Shown here: piece after piece, positions 56,459 through 64,000 of the stretch
Layout of the letters: every line of letters starts with the position of its first letter
How positions within the stretch are numbered: position 1 is the stretch's first letter
NCBI GenBank assembly: GCA_030710605.1
Contig: CP092870.1
Location: 98,298,592 to 98,362,591 of the forward strand
DNA length: 64,000 nt
Origin: Cordylochernes scorpioides
Taxonomy: Eukaryota > Arthropoda > Arachnida > Pseudoscorpiones > Chernetidae
Direction of reading: 5' to 3'
Notes under the pieces: generated by a model
Database searches by the model: none
The model's input: the letters and a program-made list of their open reading frames with translations, nothing else
What the model was told of the DNA's origin: nothing
Position numbers and translations under genes: made by a program

Positions 56459-56765
56459 AACATGTGGTACAGGCCATGATAATCATGGTGGGTAGAAGTT
56501 AGAGACTGCTTTTAATGTAAATGCACCATATTTCTACACATGTGAAAAGAAGTAAGACTTTCACACTTACAAGTATGCCAGAATCTCGTTTGGTTACTTG
56601 CACTCTGTGGTGGGGTTGGACTTTTGCAAGAATTTGGGGCCGTTGGAGCATATATTTTTTTTAATTTGAAAAAAAAAAAAAAAAGTGCCCAATACAGGAT
56701 TTGATCCCAATTCGTTATGGTCGAATACCAAACAGTTTAAACCATCCTTCCACCCGCCCGCTATT
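56459..56765 (-). mobile_element. SINE copy in a TBC1D7 intron
   Basis: The tail is at the left ('catgtggtacaggccatgat'), the body has 'gtttggttacttgcactctg' and 'tggggttggacttttgcaag', and the head ends near 56765 with a degraded B box. A segment just left of it (56273-56458) is shared with 230-300 on the other strand. Confidence 0.65.
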
Positions 56766-56801
56766 GCTAAAATTGACATGTTATGATTGTGGAATGCTTA
56801 C

Positions 56802-56931
56802 TTTATGTAGGAAATCCAGGACTTGAGGTCCGGAAGTCTGTTCCAGCAGGGGCCGGCGGAGAGTGAGGAGAAGGGAGGCGGCTACATAGGGGAGGATCTT
56901 GCTGGATCCTCCAATCAGCTTGTCCCACACC
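56802..56931 (-). CDS. TBC1D7: TBC1D7-like, penultimate exon
   Basis: Bounded by a gtgtggcag acceptor and a GTAAGC donor on the minus strand. The single leading base completes an Arg codon begun by the exon at 62824-62969, and the exon ends after a full Lys codon. It encodes 'VWDKLIGGSSKILPYVAASL' followed by a Leu/Arg-rich helix ending 'VLDFLHK'. This lines up with human TBC1D7 '[20 protein letters not shown]', the best-conserved part of the family's TBC domain. The GC-rich third positions contrast with the AT-rich introns. The intron on its 5' side is about 5.9 kb and contains the Gypsy element. The one on its 3' side is about 2.1 kb and contains Tc1. Confidence 0.9.
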
Positions 56932-57036
56932 CTGCCACACCCCCCAACCTTGGTGAACTACAGCAGTAATCTCCCCAGAACTTTCTCTAGTCTAGCTCCT
57001 ATACAGACAATCTCAGCAGCGACATAGACCAATATA

Positions 57037-57306
57037 CATTCATGGACAAAACTTAAGGAAGTAGAAAGTCTTTGTTGTTGCCAGTCGATTCTTTTTTTTA
57101 GGAAACAGAGGGCTTTACAAGCTTGATACCTTAATATGATTGAGAGGAGATAAGAAAGAAGAAGAAGAAGAGGAAACAGAGGCAATTTTGTTCATACTTG
57201 ATTATTGTGTCTTCAATAAAGGTCACTGTAATATCTTTCAGAGTTATTATCTGAATCCCGATATACATGTTAAAAGTACAATTTCCTTAAGTTTTGTCCA
57301 TGAGTG
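57037..57306. mobile_element. MITE family C, TA target site
   Basis: The ends 'cattcatggacaaaacttaa' and 'ttaagttttgtccatgagtg' lie between TA pairs. A 'ctttacaagcttgatacctt' segment shared with 42418 is inserted inside (about 57112-57170). Confidence 0.7.
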
Positions 57307-57534
57307 TATACCAAGTCTCTCTCCTCTGAACCTAAGAAATAGCACCAAACAACAAGATTTAGAACAGGCCATCTCAAGCCATTGTATATATAGATAGAAA
57401 ATAATAACAAAATCTATCCCACTTTCCAAAAATGTAACTTGGCACCTTCAGCTCCAGAACACATTTTGGCTTGCATTAGATACACTAAACAGGACCTTTG
57501 GGAGAGGCCACTGCTTATCATCAAACACTTTGAG

Positions 57535-57680
57535 GAGCATATACTCATGAAATTTGTGTAATCTTTGCACAAGGAGATAAGAAACTATCACACTGTCTAT
57601 AAACAGCTCGAGGAGCATATACTAATGAAATTTGTGTAATCTTTGCACAAGGGGAAATAAGAGAAACAACAACAGGTCTC
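57535..57680. repeat. Tandem pair of a dispersed repeat
   Basis: 'gaggagcatatactcatgaa' plus 'atttgtgtaatctttgcaca' occurs twice in a row, ending in (CAA)n. Related to 29260-29410. Confidence 0.6.
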
Positions 57681-57775
57681 TTTCCTCAATAAAGGTAAAA
57701 AAAAAAAAAAAATTGTAATGTACTCCTTTTTGTTATAAAATGCTTTTAAGTTTTAGTTCATCCTCTGGGTATTAT

Positions 57776-57937
57776 AATAGAGGAGAACAAACTCCATGAG
57801 AGGACACTCCCACTAGAAGACATTTCACTACAAGTGTTTTTAGTATTTAGCTGCTCTCCAGTAAGAGGACACTTCTCTCAAAGAACACTTTGGCTCTGTA
57901 ACTAGGTGTTGTCCTATACAGAGAGGTAGTTCTATTG
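57776..57937. mobile_element. MITE family D
   Basis: 'ctccatgagaggacactcc' at the left and 'gagaggtagttctattg' at the right form the imperfect terminal repeats. Internally it has 'ccagtaagaggacacttctc'. Confidence 0.6.
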
Positions 57938-58080
57938 TATTTAAAATAAATTATATATCCTTTTTATAAATGATAGATAGATAGGTTTTTAATAATGATA
58001 AGGCACAATTTGGATTATACATTAGAAAACAACGCTGTAATATAATTTCTCATTCAGTACATTTGTCTGATGTTGTTGTT

Positions 58081-58085
58081 GTTTC
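58081..58085. repeat. Gypsy target site duplication, left
   Basis: 'gtttc', matched by 62386-62390. Confidence 0.85.
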
Positions 58086-58208
58086 TGTTTTAATGTCCAT
58101 CTAACAGAGAGCCAAACAACAACTGACTCACCCGTGCAGCCGAGGTCACGCTCCGCTGCGTCACGTGGGGAAACATAGGTAGATGTTTTCTTACATCTTC
58201 TCAGCACA
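58086..58208 (-). repeat. Gypsy 3' LTR (123 bp)
   Basis: Starts TG and ends CA. By eye it is identical to the other LTR base for base. 123 bp is very short for a Gypsy LTR. Confidence 0.93.
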
Positions 58209-58220
58209 TCCCCCTTTTTA
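58209..58220 (-). other. Polypurine tract of the Gypsy element
   Basis: On the minus strand 'aaaaaggggga' lies directly before the 3' LTR, the site expected for plus-strand DNA priming. Confidence 0.8.
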
Positions 58221-58268
58221 AGACTTGAAATATATATATACATTACAAACTTTAAATGCATAATATAA

Positions 58269-61200
58269 TTAATAATGAAGGCGATCCACAGGTTTAACAA
58301 TTCGTCCACTCCGGGTTCTTATCTGGCCGTCTTCTGAGTCGTTAGAGGGAAAATCCACAACTGGGGTCTTTTCATTTTCAACCAGTTCCCCCCCCGAAAA
58401 GGTCGGCGTCGATGGGTCGGCTGGATATTGCACTGTAACTCCTTTTCGTAGATGGAACCTGTTTCGACGTAAAGTCCCAACTGGAGTATCAACCATATAC
58501 GACCTTGGTGTCGATGCTTTCTTCTTTACAATCCCCCAGGTTCGCATATCTGTAATCCAAACCGTGTCACCTTCGGATAGCTCCTCTATGTCCGTAGCTC
58601 CGCAGCGTCGATCATATCTGGATTTCATATCCTTTCTCCTTCTCCCCTCCTTTCTTTTCAGGGCCTGAGAGTCCACCAACTTTGGATTAAGATTCTCTGG
58701 TGCAATTGGCAAGGTCTTTCGGAGTTTACGTCCCATGAGAAGCTCAGCAGGGCTGTAACCGTTCTCCAAAGGGGTCGATCGATACTCCAGGAGTCCAAGC
58801 GATGGGTCTTGATTTTTCTTGAGGATCAACTTAGCAATTTTCACACCTGCTTCTGCCATCCCATTGCTCTGCGGGAATCGAGGACTTGAAGTGGCATGTG
58901 TGAATCCGTACTGCCTTGCGAAATTTGCAAATTCACGAGCAGCTCCAAATTGCGTCCCATTATCGCTTACAACAGTTTCTGGTACTCCATGTCGGGCAAA
59001 TATGGATTTGCAACTACGCACCACCACATTGGCTGTGAGCCGATCCAGCTGAATCATTTCAGGAAAGCGAGAATAATAGTCAATGACGACTAGATACCAC
59101 TTATTCTCGAACTTGAACAAATCCATTCCAATCTTTTGCCACGGTCGTGTAGGAAAGTTGGTTGGTATCAAAGGTTCATGTTTTGAGACGGCTTCCTGGA
59201 TACAGACACTGCACTTTCTGACCGTTTCCGCGATCTCTTCCGAAATTCCAGGCCACCATACCGTCTCACGTGCGCGAAGTCTTGTTTTTGTAATCCCGAA
59301 GTGCCCAGCGTGCAACTTATCTAGGATCTCCAGTTTCATACTTGCTGGAATAACAAGACGACAGCTACGCATCAGTAGTCCATTTTGAACGCCGAGTTCA
59401 TCCTTGACATGCCAATAAGAGAGCAGAGCCTGTGACATCTTCTTCTTATCTGGCCAGCCTTGCTCAAGGTAGTTGACTACTGCTTTCAGGGTCGTATCTT
59501 CTTGCTGAGCTTCAAAAATCTTCGTCAACATCTCGTCTTTGTCGGTTATACTCGAGAGAACTGCATTTATATGCGCTGAGGTTGGCCGTTCGTCTTCACC
59601 TCCCTCGGTTGTAAGAAGTGGTTGTCTGGATAATGCATCGGCGTCGAGCAGCTCCTTTCCAGGGATATGCACTATTTCGAATCCAAACCTCATCATACGC
59701 ATTCGGAAACGTTGCAGTCTTGGGGTCAGCGAACTCAATTCTTTCGTCGAAAATAGAGGAATGAGAGGCTTATGGTCGGTCTCAATTCGGAAACGCTTTC
59801 CAAGCAGGAAATCTTGAAAACGTTCGCAGGCCCATGTAATTGCGAGAGCCTCTTTCTCGATCTGAGCATATCGTTTTTCGGTAGGTGTCATAGTTCTAGA
59901 AGAATAAGCAACAGGTCGCCAGATTCCATTCTTACCTTCTTGCTTCAGTGCCGCTCCCAAGCCGTATGAAGATGCGTCGGATGACACCATAGTTGGTTTC
60001 CTGACATCGTATGCTGCCAAGATGGGTTGAGTCGTGAGCAATTCTTTCAACTTTCGGAATGCTCGCTCCTGGCTGCAATCCCAAACGAAGTCTTGACCTT
60101 TCACCAACAACTGGTTCAGTGGAGCCACAATTTCAGATAAATTTTCCACAAAGCGTCCCAGATGGTTCACCATGCCAAGAAATCTTCTTACGCCATGAAC
60201 ATCGGTCGGAGCAGGCATCCTCGCCACTGCTTCGATTTTCGCTGGATCTGGTCGAATACCGTCTTCATCCAGTATGTGCCCAAGAAAATTAATTCTTGGC
60301 ACGCCGAAGACACACTTGGCCTTGTTTAGTGTAACTTTCGCCTCTTTCAGTTTTCGGAGCACTAAACGAAGAATTCGATCGTGAGTCTTGGAGTCGGAGG
60401 CAAATATCAGGATATCGTCCAGGTAACACATTACACCGTCCATGCCTTGCAAGATTATTGACATAACTTTCTGAAAATACTCTGGGGCGAGTGAGATTCC
60501 AAATGGCATTCTGCAGTATTTATATCTCCCAAAAGGAGTGATGAAGGTCGTTAAATGCTGGCAGTCCGGGCTCAACGGAATCTGGTGAAAGCCACTGTTC
60601 GCGTCCAGTTTCGAAAAGAATCTTGCTTCCCCCAGTTGCCCCAGCATGTGCTCCACCACTGGCATGGGATGCACTTCGCGCTGTACATGTTCGTTCAGCC
60701 TTGAGAGATCCACACAGAGTCGTATGTCGCCATTCGGTTTACCAGCAATCACAGTCGGTGCACACCATTCAGTCGCAACGTTAACTTGTGCTATGATTCC
60801 CGCCTTCTCGAGCTCTTCCAATCTTGTTTTGAGCTTTTCCATCAAAGGTATTGGTACCCGTCGAGGAGTATGCACAGCATATGGTTTTGCTCCAGGTTTC
60901 AATTTGATTTCGTAAGGGTTTCCGATCTGTCCCAGTCCTTCAAATACTTCAGGGAATTCCTTGATTGGGTTAATTCTCGTCGCAACCACTTCAATCCGCC
61001 TCGCCAGGTTCAAGAGCTCACATGCCCGGCGACTCAGAAGAGGTTCACTCAAACGACGAATGACGTAAATCTTCTCCTTGATTTCATAATTGCCATTTCG
61101 CAGCGTTGATATAAACATACCCACAGTCTGAAGTTCGGAAAATTCAGCAGCCCGAAGGTTGATATCACTTTCCACTAGTCGTTGCTGTCCCATTATCTTC

Positions 61201-62180
61201 TTGAAGAGACACAGAGGAACACATGTAACATCCGCCTGGGAGTCGAGCTTGAACTTCACCTTTTTCCCGCTCACTTGGATTTCTGCTGTCCATCGCCTCC
61301 TGCACTCGCCTTCATCATCATCGAGATTAGATGAATCCTCCACAGCTGAGACCTCCAGGAGAAAACCAATTTCTTCATCAAGTTCAGAAACAGCTTTGAC
61401 TTCCGCAGTCTTCTCCTGCTTATCTGGGCAGCAATTTGCAAAATGGCCAGTTTTTGAACATAGGTTACATCTTTGTCCTTCAGCACGGCAAGCCTGTCCT
61501 TCCCTGTGGGTGAAACCTCCGCACTTTGGACATCGTGATCTTGTTTTGGCTGACTTCTCCTTCTTCCTCGAAGGCTGCTGTTGTTGTTTTGGTGATTGTT
61601 TCTTCGAGTTGAACTTCACCTGATTGACCTTTTGGCTTGTTGAGGGACGCTGCAGGTCGACTTGCTGCTGTCGAACGGCTTCCTGCTGTCGAACCATTTT
61701 CACCGCCTTTTCCAAAGTCAGTTCGCTGTCCAACTGCATTCTTTCAGATAAAGCTTTGTCCCTCACTCCAACCACTATTCGGTCACGGATCAACTGCTCA
61801 TGAAGACCCTCAAATTCGCAACTATCAGCCAATTTGTACAATGAAGTGATGAATTCGTCCACTGGCTCCCGATCCTCTTGGATTCTTGAATTAAATTTCG
61901 CACGTTCGTAGATAATATTCTTTCTGACACAGAAGTGGCTGTCGAAGGCCTTGAGGACGGAATCAATTTTCGTTGCCCCTTCCTCCTTTTCGAACTTGAA
62001 GGTCCTGAATATATCATCCGCGCGGTCACCCATCAAGTACATGAACAAATCGATCTTGTCCGCCTCCTCTTTCTTCTTCATTCCACTGACCACGAGGTAT
62101 CGTTCGAATCTCTTCCTCCATTTGGGCCATTCGTTGGGAGTCGAGAAGTCGAAAGTTTCTGGAGGTTGAATCTGAGCCAT
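58269..62180 (-). CDS. Gypsy Gag-Pol polyprotein, 1303 residues, intact frame
   Basis: A single uninterrupted frame from an ATG 83 bases inside the 5' LTR. Domain order, with approximate residues: Gag (1-200); a Cys/His zinc-knuckle pair (214-250); protease with an Asp-Ser-Gln-Ala active-site string (about 311) where Asp-Ser/Thr-Gly is usual; reverse transcriptase with a YLDD box (586-589); RNase H with its catalytic Asp and a 'TDHKPL' block (730-805); integrase with an HHCC zinc finger (954-990) and the DDE triad (about 1018, 1071 and 1109). Gag and Pol are fused, so no frameshift signal is needed. Protein processing by the unusual protease is uncertain. No stop or frameshift breaks it, and with identical LTRs the element could be recently active. 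Confidence 0.92.
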   Translation of the reverse strand: MAQIQPPETFDFSTPNEWPKWRKRFERYLVVSGMKKKEEADKIDLFMYLMGDRADDIFRTFKFEKEEGATKIDSVLKAFDSHFCVRKNIIYERAKFNSRIQEDREPVDEFITSLYKLADSCEFEGLHEQLIRDRIVVGVRDKALSERMQLDSELTLEKAVKMVRQQEAVRQQQVDLQRPSTSQKVNQVKFNSKKQSPKQQQQPSRKKEKSAKTRSRCPKCGGFTHREGQACRAEGQRCNLCSKTGHFANCCPDKQEKTAEVKAVSELDEEIGFLLEVSAVEDSSNLDDDEGECRRRWTAEIQVSGKKVKFKLDSQADVTCVPLCLFKKIMGQQRLVESDINLRAAEFSELQTVGMFISTLRNGNYEIKEKIYVIRRLSEPLLSRRACELLNLARRIEVVATRINPIKEFPEVFEGLGQIGNPYEIKLKPGAKPYAVHTPRRVPIPLMEKLKTRLEELEKAGIIAQVNVATEWCAPTVIAGKPNGDIRLCVDLSRLNEHVQREVHPMPVVEHMLGQLGEARFFSKLDANSGFHQIPLSPDCQHLTTFITPFGRYKYCRMPFGISLAPEYFQKVMSIILQGMDGVMCYLDDILIFASDSKTHDRILRLVLRKLKEAKVTLNKAKCVFGVPRINFLGHILDEDGIRPDPAKIEAVARMPAPTDVHGVRRFLGMVNHLGRFVENLSEIVAPLNQLLVKGQDFVWDCSQERAFRKLKELLTTQPILAAYDVRKPTMVSSDASSYGLGAALKQEGKNGIWRPVAYSSRTMTPTEKRYAQIEKEALAITWACERFQDFLLGKRFRIETDHKPLIPLFSTKELSSLTPRLQRFRMRMMRFGFEIVHIPGKELLDADALSRQPLLTTEGGEDERPTSAHINAVLSSITDKDEMLTKIFEAQQEDTTLKAVVNYLEQGWPDKKKMSQALLSYWHVKDELGVQNGLLMRSCRLVIPASMKLEILDKLHAGHFGITKTRLRARETVWWPGISEEIAETVRKCSVCIQEAVSKHEPLIPTNFPTRPWQKIGMDLFKFENKWYLVVIDYYSRFPEMIQLDRLTANVVVRSCKSIFARHGVPETVVSDNGTQFGAAREFANFARQYGFTHATSSPRFPQSNGMAEAGVKIAKLILKKNQDPSLGLLEYRSTPLENGYSPAELLMGRKLRKTLPIAPENLNPKLVDSQALKRKEGRRRKDMKSRYDRRCGATDIEELSEGDTVWITDMRTWGIVKKKASTPRSYMVDTPVGTLRRNRFHLRKGVTVQYPADPSTPTFSGGELVENEKTPVVDFPSNDSEDGQIRTRSGRIVKPVDRLHY

Positions 62181-62241
62181 GTTGAATTATCTTCCAAGGT
62201 ACGCAAAAATCGATATTTTGCAATATACGGGTTCGTATTTT

Positions 62242-62262
62242 ATCCAGTTATCGCTGCCACCA
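62242..62262 (-). other. Gypsy primer binding site
   Basis: Directly after the 5' LTR, the minus strand reads 'tggtggcagcg', the complement of a tRNA 3' end including CCA. The first 11 bases agree with the 3' end of animal tRNA-Leu as I remember it (ends CGCTGCCACCA). Beyond that the match stops. Confidence 0.6.
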
Positions 62263-62385
62263 TGTTTTAATGTCCATCTAACAGAGAGCCAAACAACAAC
62301 TGACTCACCCGTGCAGCCGAGGTCACGCTCCGCTGCGTCACGTGGGGAAACATAGGTAGATGTTTTCTTACATCTTCTCAGCACA
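62263..62385 (-). repeat. Gypsy 5' LTR (123 bp)
   Basis: Same sequence as 58086-58208. On the minus strand it precedes the primer binding site without a gap. Confidence 0.93.
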
Positions 62386-62530
62386 GTTTCTTATCCCCTT
62401 GTGTAAAGATTACACAAATTCCATGAGTTCATGATCTCATGGAAACATTTGTTTGATGATGGTAATAACACTGTTACCAAAACGTAACACACTATTTATT
62501 TATTTGGATTTGGTTTTATTACTTAAGTTT
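62386..62530. repeat. Insertion-site repeat and family P half copy
   Basis: 'gtttcttatccccttgtgta' starts the interrupted (CAA)n-type repeat on its minus strand. It is followed by a family P right arm ('gatgatggtaataacactgt', 'accaaaacgtaacacac'). Confidence 0.6.
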
Positions 62531-62823
62531 TGATAAATTTTGAGATCGAGAGATATTAAAATACATCCTCACTAACATAACAATAAGTGCCGATATGTAA
62601 ATATATAGGGGCCATTGTAGATATGTAGATTGGGTAGTGACATAGTCTGATAAAGAGTTCTGGTCTTGGAAAGCTTAAGTTTTTATGTGAAGAGAACAAT
62701 TTAATAAAATAATCTAGTATTAAAGGACACTATAAAAATCGACCCAGTTTGCATAGTGGCGGGTGGCAGTTTGCATTGTGGCTGGTGGCAGTTTGCATAG
62801 TGGCAAGTTGGGATGGCAATAAC

Positions 62824-62969
62824 CTCTCAATGACTGGTGGAGTGAGGAAGTCGGAGAAACCTCTGCGGAACCAGGAGGTGAGTGGGAGATGCCTCAGGGC
62901 ATCCATCTTGGAAAGATGGCTGTGGAGCTCTGCGTCTTCTGTTTTCAGGACATTGTCTGTCAGCTCCAC
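62824..62969 (-). CDS. TBC1D7: TBC1D7-like, third exon from the end
   Basis: The minus-strand exon follows a gtgctcag acceptor and is followed by GTTATT, a weak donor. It starts in phase 0 and ends with two bases of an Arg codon that the exon at 56802-56931 completes. 'LHSHLSKMDALRHLPLTSWF' and 'RRGFSDFLTPPVIER' parallel human 'LLTHLRMCSAAPKLPYDLWF' and 'KRCFAGCLPESSLQR'. The joined codons read ...IER-VWDK, exactly as the family demands, which is the main support for this splice. An alternative frame does not fit any homology. Confidence 0.88.
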
Positions 62970-63003
62970 CTGAGCACACAGCCACACTCATGGCCCAAGG
63001 AAG

Positions 63004-63177
63004 TTGTACATTTCAGCATGTATATCGGTACAATAACTCTGAAAGATATTACAGTGACCTTTATTGAAAACACACAAGATAACCAATGGTGAACAAAATT
63101 GCTTGTCTTCTTATAAAAAAACAGATGATTGGCAACATCAAAGATTTTCCACCTCCTTAAGTTTTGTCCAAGAATGT
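63004..63177. mobile_element. MITE family C, reverse copy
   Basis: Contains 'aataactctgaaagatatta' and 'cagtgacctttattgaa' (reverse of the family core) and ends 'ccttaagttttgtccaagaa'. It sits in a TBC1D7 intron. Confidence 0.6.
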
Positions 63178-63239
63178 AATTATTCCATTTGTGATACAGG
63201 TGAATTATATATTTCAACATTTCTTGTAAGTACAAAAAG

Positions 63240-63557
63240 TTGAATTGCTTATACAAGTGATGCACCTACAGTAAAAGAAGTTGCCAACTACCGCCCATCA
63301 TGATCATGGCCTGTAGAGGATCGGTGGAAGGATGGTCTAAACCGTTGGTTTTCGATCGCTACGACCCGAGTTCGATTCCCACATTCGGCACTTTTTCTGA
63401 TAAAAAAAAAAAATGCACCAATGGCCCCCGATTCTTGCAAAAGTCCAATCCCACCAGCGAGTGCAAGTAACCAAACGGGGCTCTGGCACATTTGTAAGTG
63501 CAAAGTCAAATTGCTTTTCACATGTGTAGACATGTGGTATGTGTAGCAGGGATAATA
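63240..63557 (+). mobile_element. SINE: tail fragment followed by a full copy
   Basis: A tail piece (63240-63315) is followed by a nearly complete copy. The copy has an A-box-like 'ggtggaaggatggtctaaac', B box 'gagttcgattccc', an A-run, 'gcaagtaaccaaacggggct', 'cacatgtgtagacatgtgg' and 'agcagggataat'. Confidence 0.7.
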
Positions 63558-63604
63558 GTAAACCTTTTAAATGAGAGAAGGTGAGACGGCAGTGAGGTAC
63601 CCAC

Positions 63605-63773
63605 CAGAGCGGGAAGCTGGGACTCGAAGGTCTTGAGAAGTTTGCAGAGGTTACTGGTCATCCAGAAGACCCTGGGGATGGAGGGAGGGGGAAAGAGTTT
63701 GGAGAACATGGTGGCTATGGCCAGGCAGTCCTGGGCTGCCTTAGTCTCACACTGCACCACAGTCATCATAATA
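63605..63773 (-). CDS. TBC1D7: TBC1D7-like, fourth exon from the end (5' part of gene outside window)
   Basis: Acceptor 'attatctcag' and donor GTGGGT on the minus strand bound 169 bases: one leading base and 56 codons, ending in phase 0. The encoded 'CLAIATMFSKLF' and 'RVFWMTSNLCKLLKTFESQL' align with human 'FLAIAKAMEEMV' and 'DCYWITRRFVNQLNTKYRDS'. This is the TBC domain part just before the next exon. The product of the four exons totals about 180 residues, against 293 for the whole human protein. The start codon and the first exons must lie beyond 64000. Confidence 0.82.
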
Positions 63774-63802
63774 CTGAGATAATTGTGCTAGTAGAGATAT
63801 AA

Positions 63803-63988
63803 CAGTAGAACTACCTCCCTGTAAAGGACAACACCTAATTACAAAGCCAAAGTGTCCTTTAGAGAGAGATGTCCTCTTACCAGAGAGTTGATTAATAGAA
63901 AAAAAATGGTAATTTTGTAATTGTAAAACTATCCTTTGTAGAGAGGTGTCCTCTAGCGTGAGTGTCCCCTCATGGAAGAGTTCTACTG
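63803..63988. mobile_element. MITE family D, best copy
   Basis: Starts 'cagtagaactacctccctgt' and ends 'tcatggaagagttctactg', followed by TA. Internal 'aaggacaacacctaattaca' and 'gagaggtgtcctctagcg' are shared with 4221, 10108 and 57776. Confidence 0.7.
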
Positions 63989-64000
63989 TATATATAATTG

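Larger units (their letters stand above)
58086..62385 (-). mobile_element. Full-length Gypsy-type LTR retrotransposon, 4300 bp
   Basis: Two 123-bp LTRs, a 5-bp target duplication, a tRNA-type primer binding site, a polypurine tract and one intact Gag-Pol frame are all present. It lies in the third visible TBC1D7 intron, in the same orientation as the gene. It inserted into the dispersed repeat whose empty form reads (CAA)n-'gtttcttatcccc' on this strand. No envelope frame and no chromodomain are evident. The protein resembles the K02A2.6/Mag-like group, by recall. Confidence 0.95.

Noticed and set aside
58819-62270. Plus-strand frames of 65-154 codons across the Gypsy element
   Set aside because: They are reverse-strand shadows of Gag-Pol. 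No envelope-like or independent protein is seen.
62187-62384. Small minus-strand frame within the Gypsy LTR
   Set aside because: An equivalent frame occurs in the other LTR. It is non-coding LTR sequence read through.

Overview
The window is nuclear DNA from an animal. The background is AT-rich and crowded with transposons, and a few GC-rich coding stretches stand out against it. An arthropod is my best guess: the Gln/Ala-rich start of the Prp8 protein resembles what I remember of Drosophila Prp8, and the Tc1 element is of a type I associate with arthropods. I cannot name a species. One 100-base run of N (17480-17579) marks an assembly gap.

Two host genes are secure, both on the minus strand. 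PRPF8, the core U5 snRNP/spliceosome protein, lies at 32495-39564 as one uninterrupted exon of about 2356 codons with a single 1-base deletion near its 3' end. The last four exons of a TBC1D7-like gene (a subunit of the TSC complex that restrains mTORC1) lie at 63605-63773, 62824-62969, 56802-56931 and 54616-54714. Their splice phases fit and the gene continues past the right edge. Weaker coding-like pieces lie at 16172-16399, 22083-22430, 25439-25520 and 27663-27905.

Transposons make up most of the rest. The TBC1D7 introns hold a young full-length Gypsy element (58086-62385: identical 123-bp LTRs, 5-bp target duplication, one intact Gag-Pol frame) and a nearly intact Tc1 element (54842-56256). 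A 5'-truncated LINE (family A) with 14-bp target duplications is at 23101-25424, a LINE with RNase H (family B) at 48377-49995, and a decayed third LINE (family C) at 50218-51030. Tail fragments of families A and B recur. A short Helitron (52309-52675) is nested in a palindromic repeat. Several MITE families with TA target sites, tRNA-headed SINEs and two foldback/palindrome families recur throughout.

Region by region: 0-7 kb, foldback repeats, MITEs and LINE tails; 7.1-8.4 kb, a 56-bp minisatellite of 23 copies; 8.4-13.5 kb, MITEs, SINEs and one CpG-rich patch; 13.5-16.1 kb, a 51-bp minisatellite of about 50 copies; 16-32 kb, an assembly gap, AT-rich sequence, LINE-A, MITEs and SINEs; 32.5-39.6 kb, PRPF8; 40-54 kb, palindromes, LINE fragments, a Helitron and a CpG-rich island; 54.6-64 kb, TBC1D7 with its inserted elements. 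No bacterial-type operons, CRISPR arrays or stand-alone RNA genes were seen.
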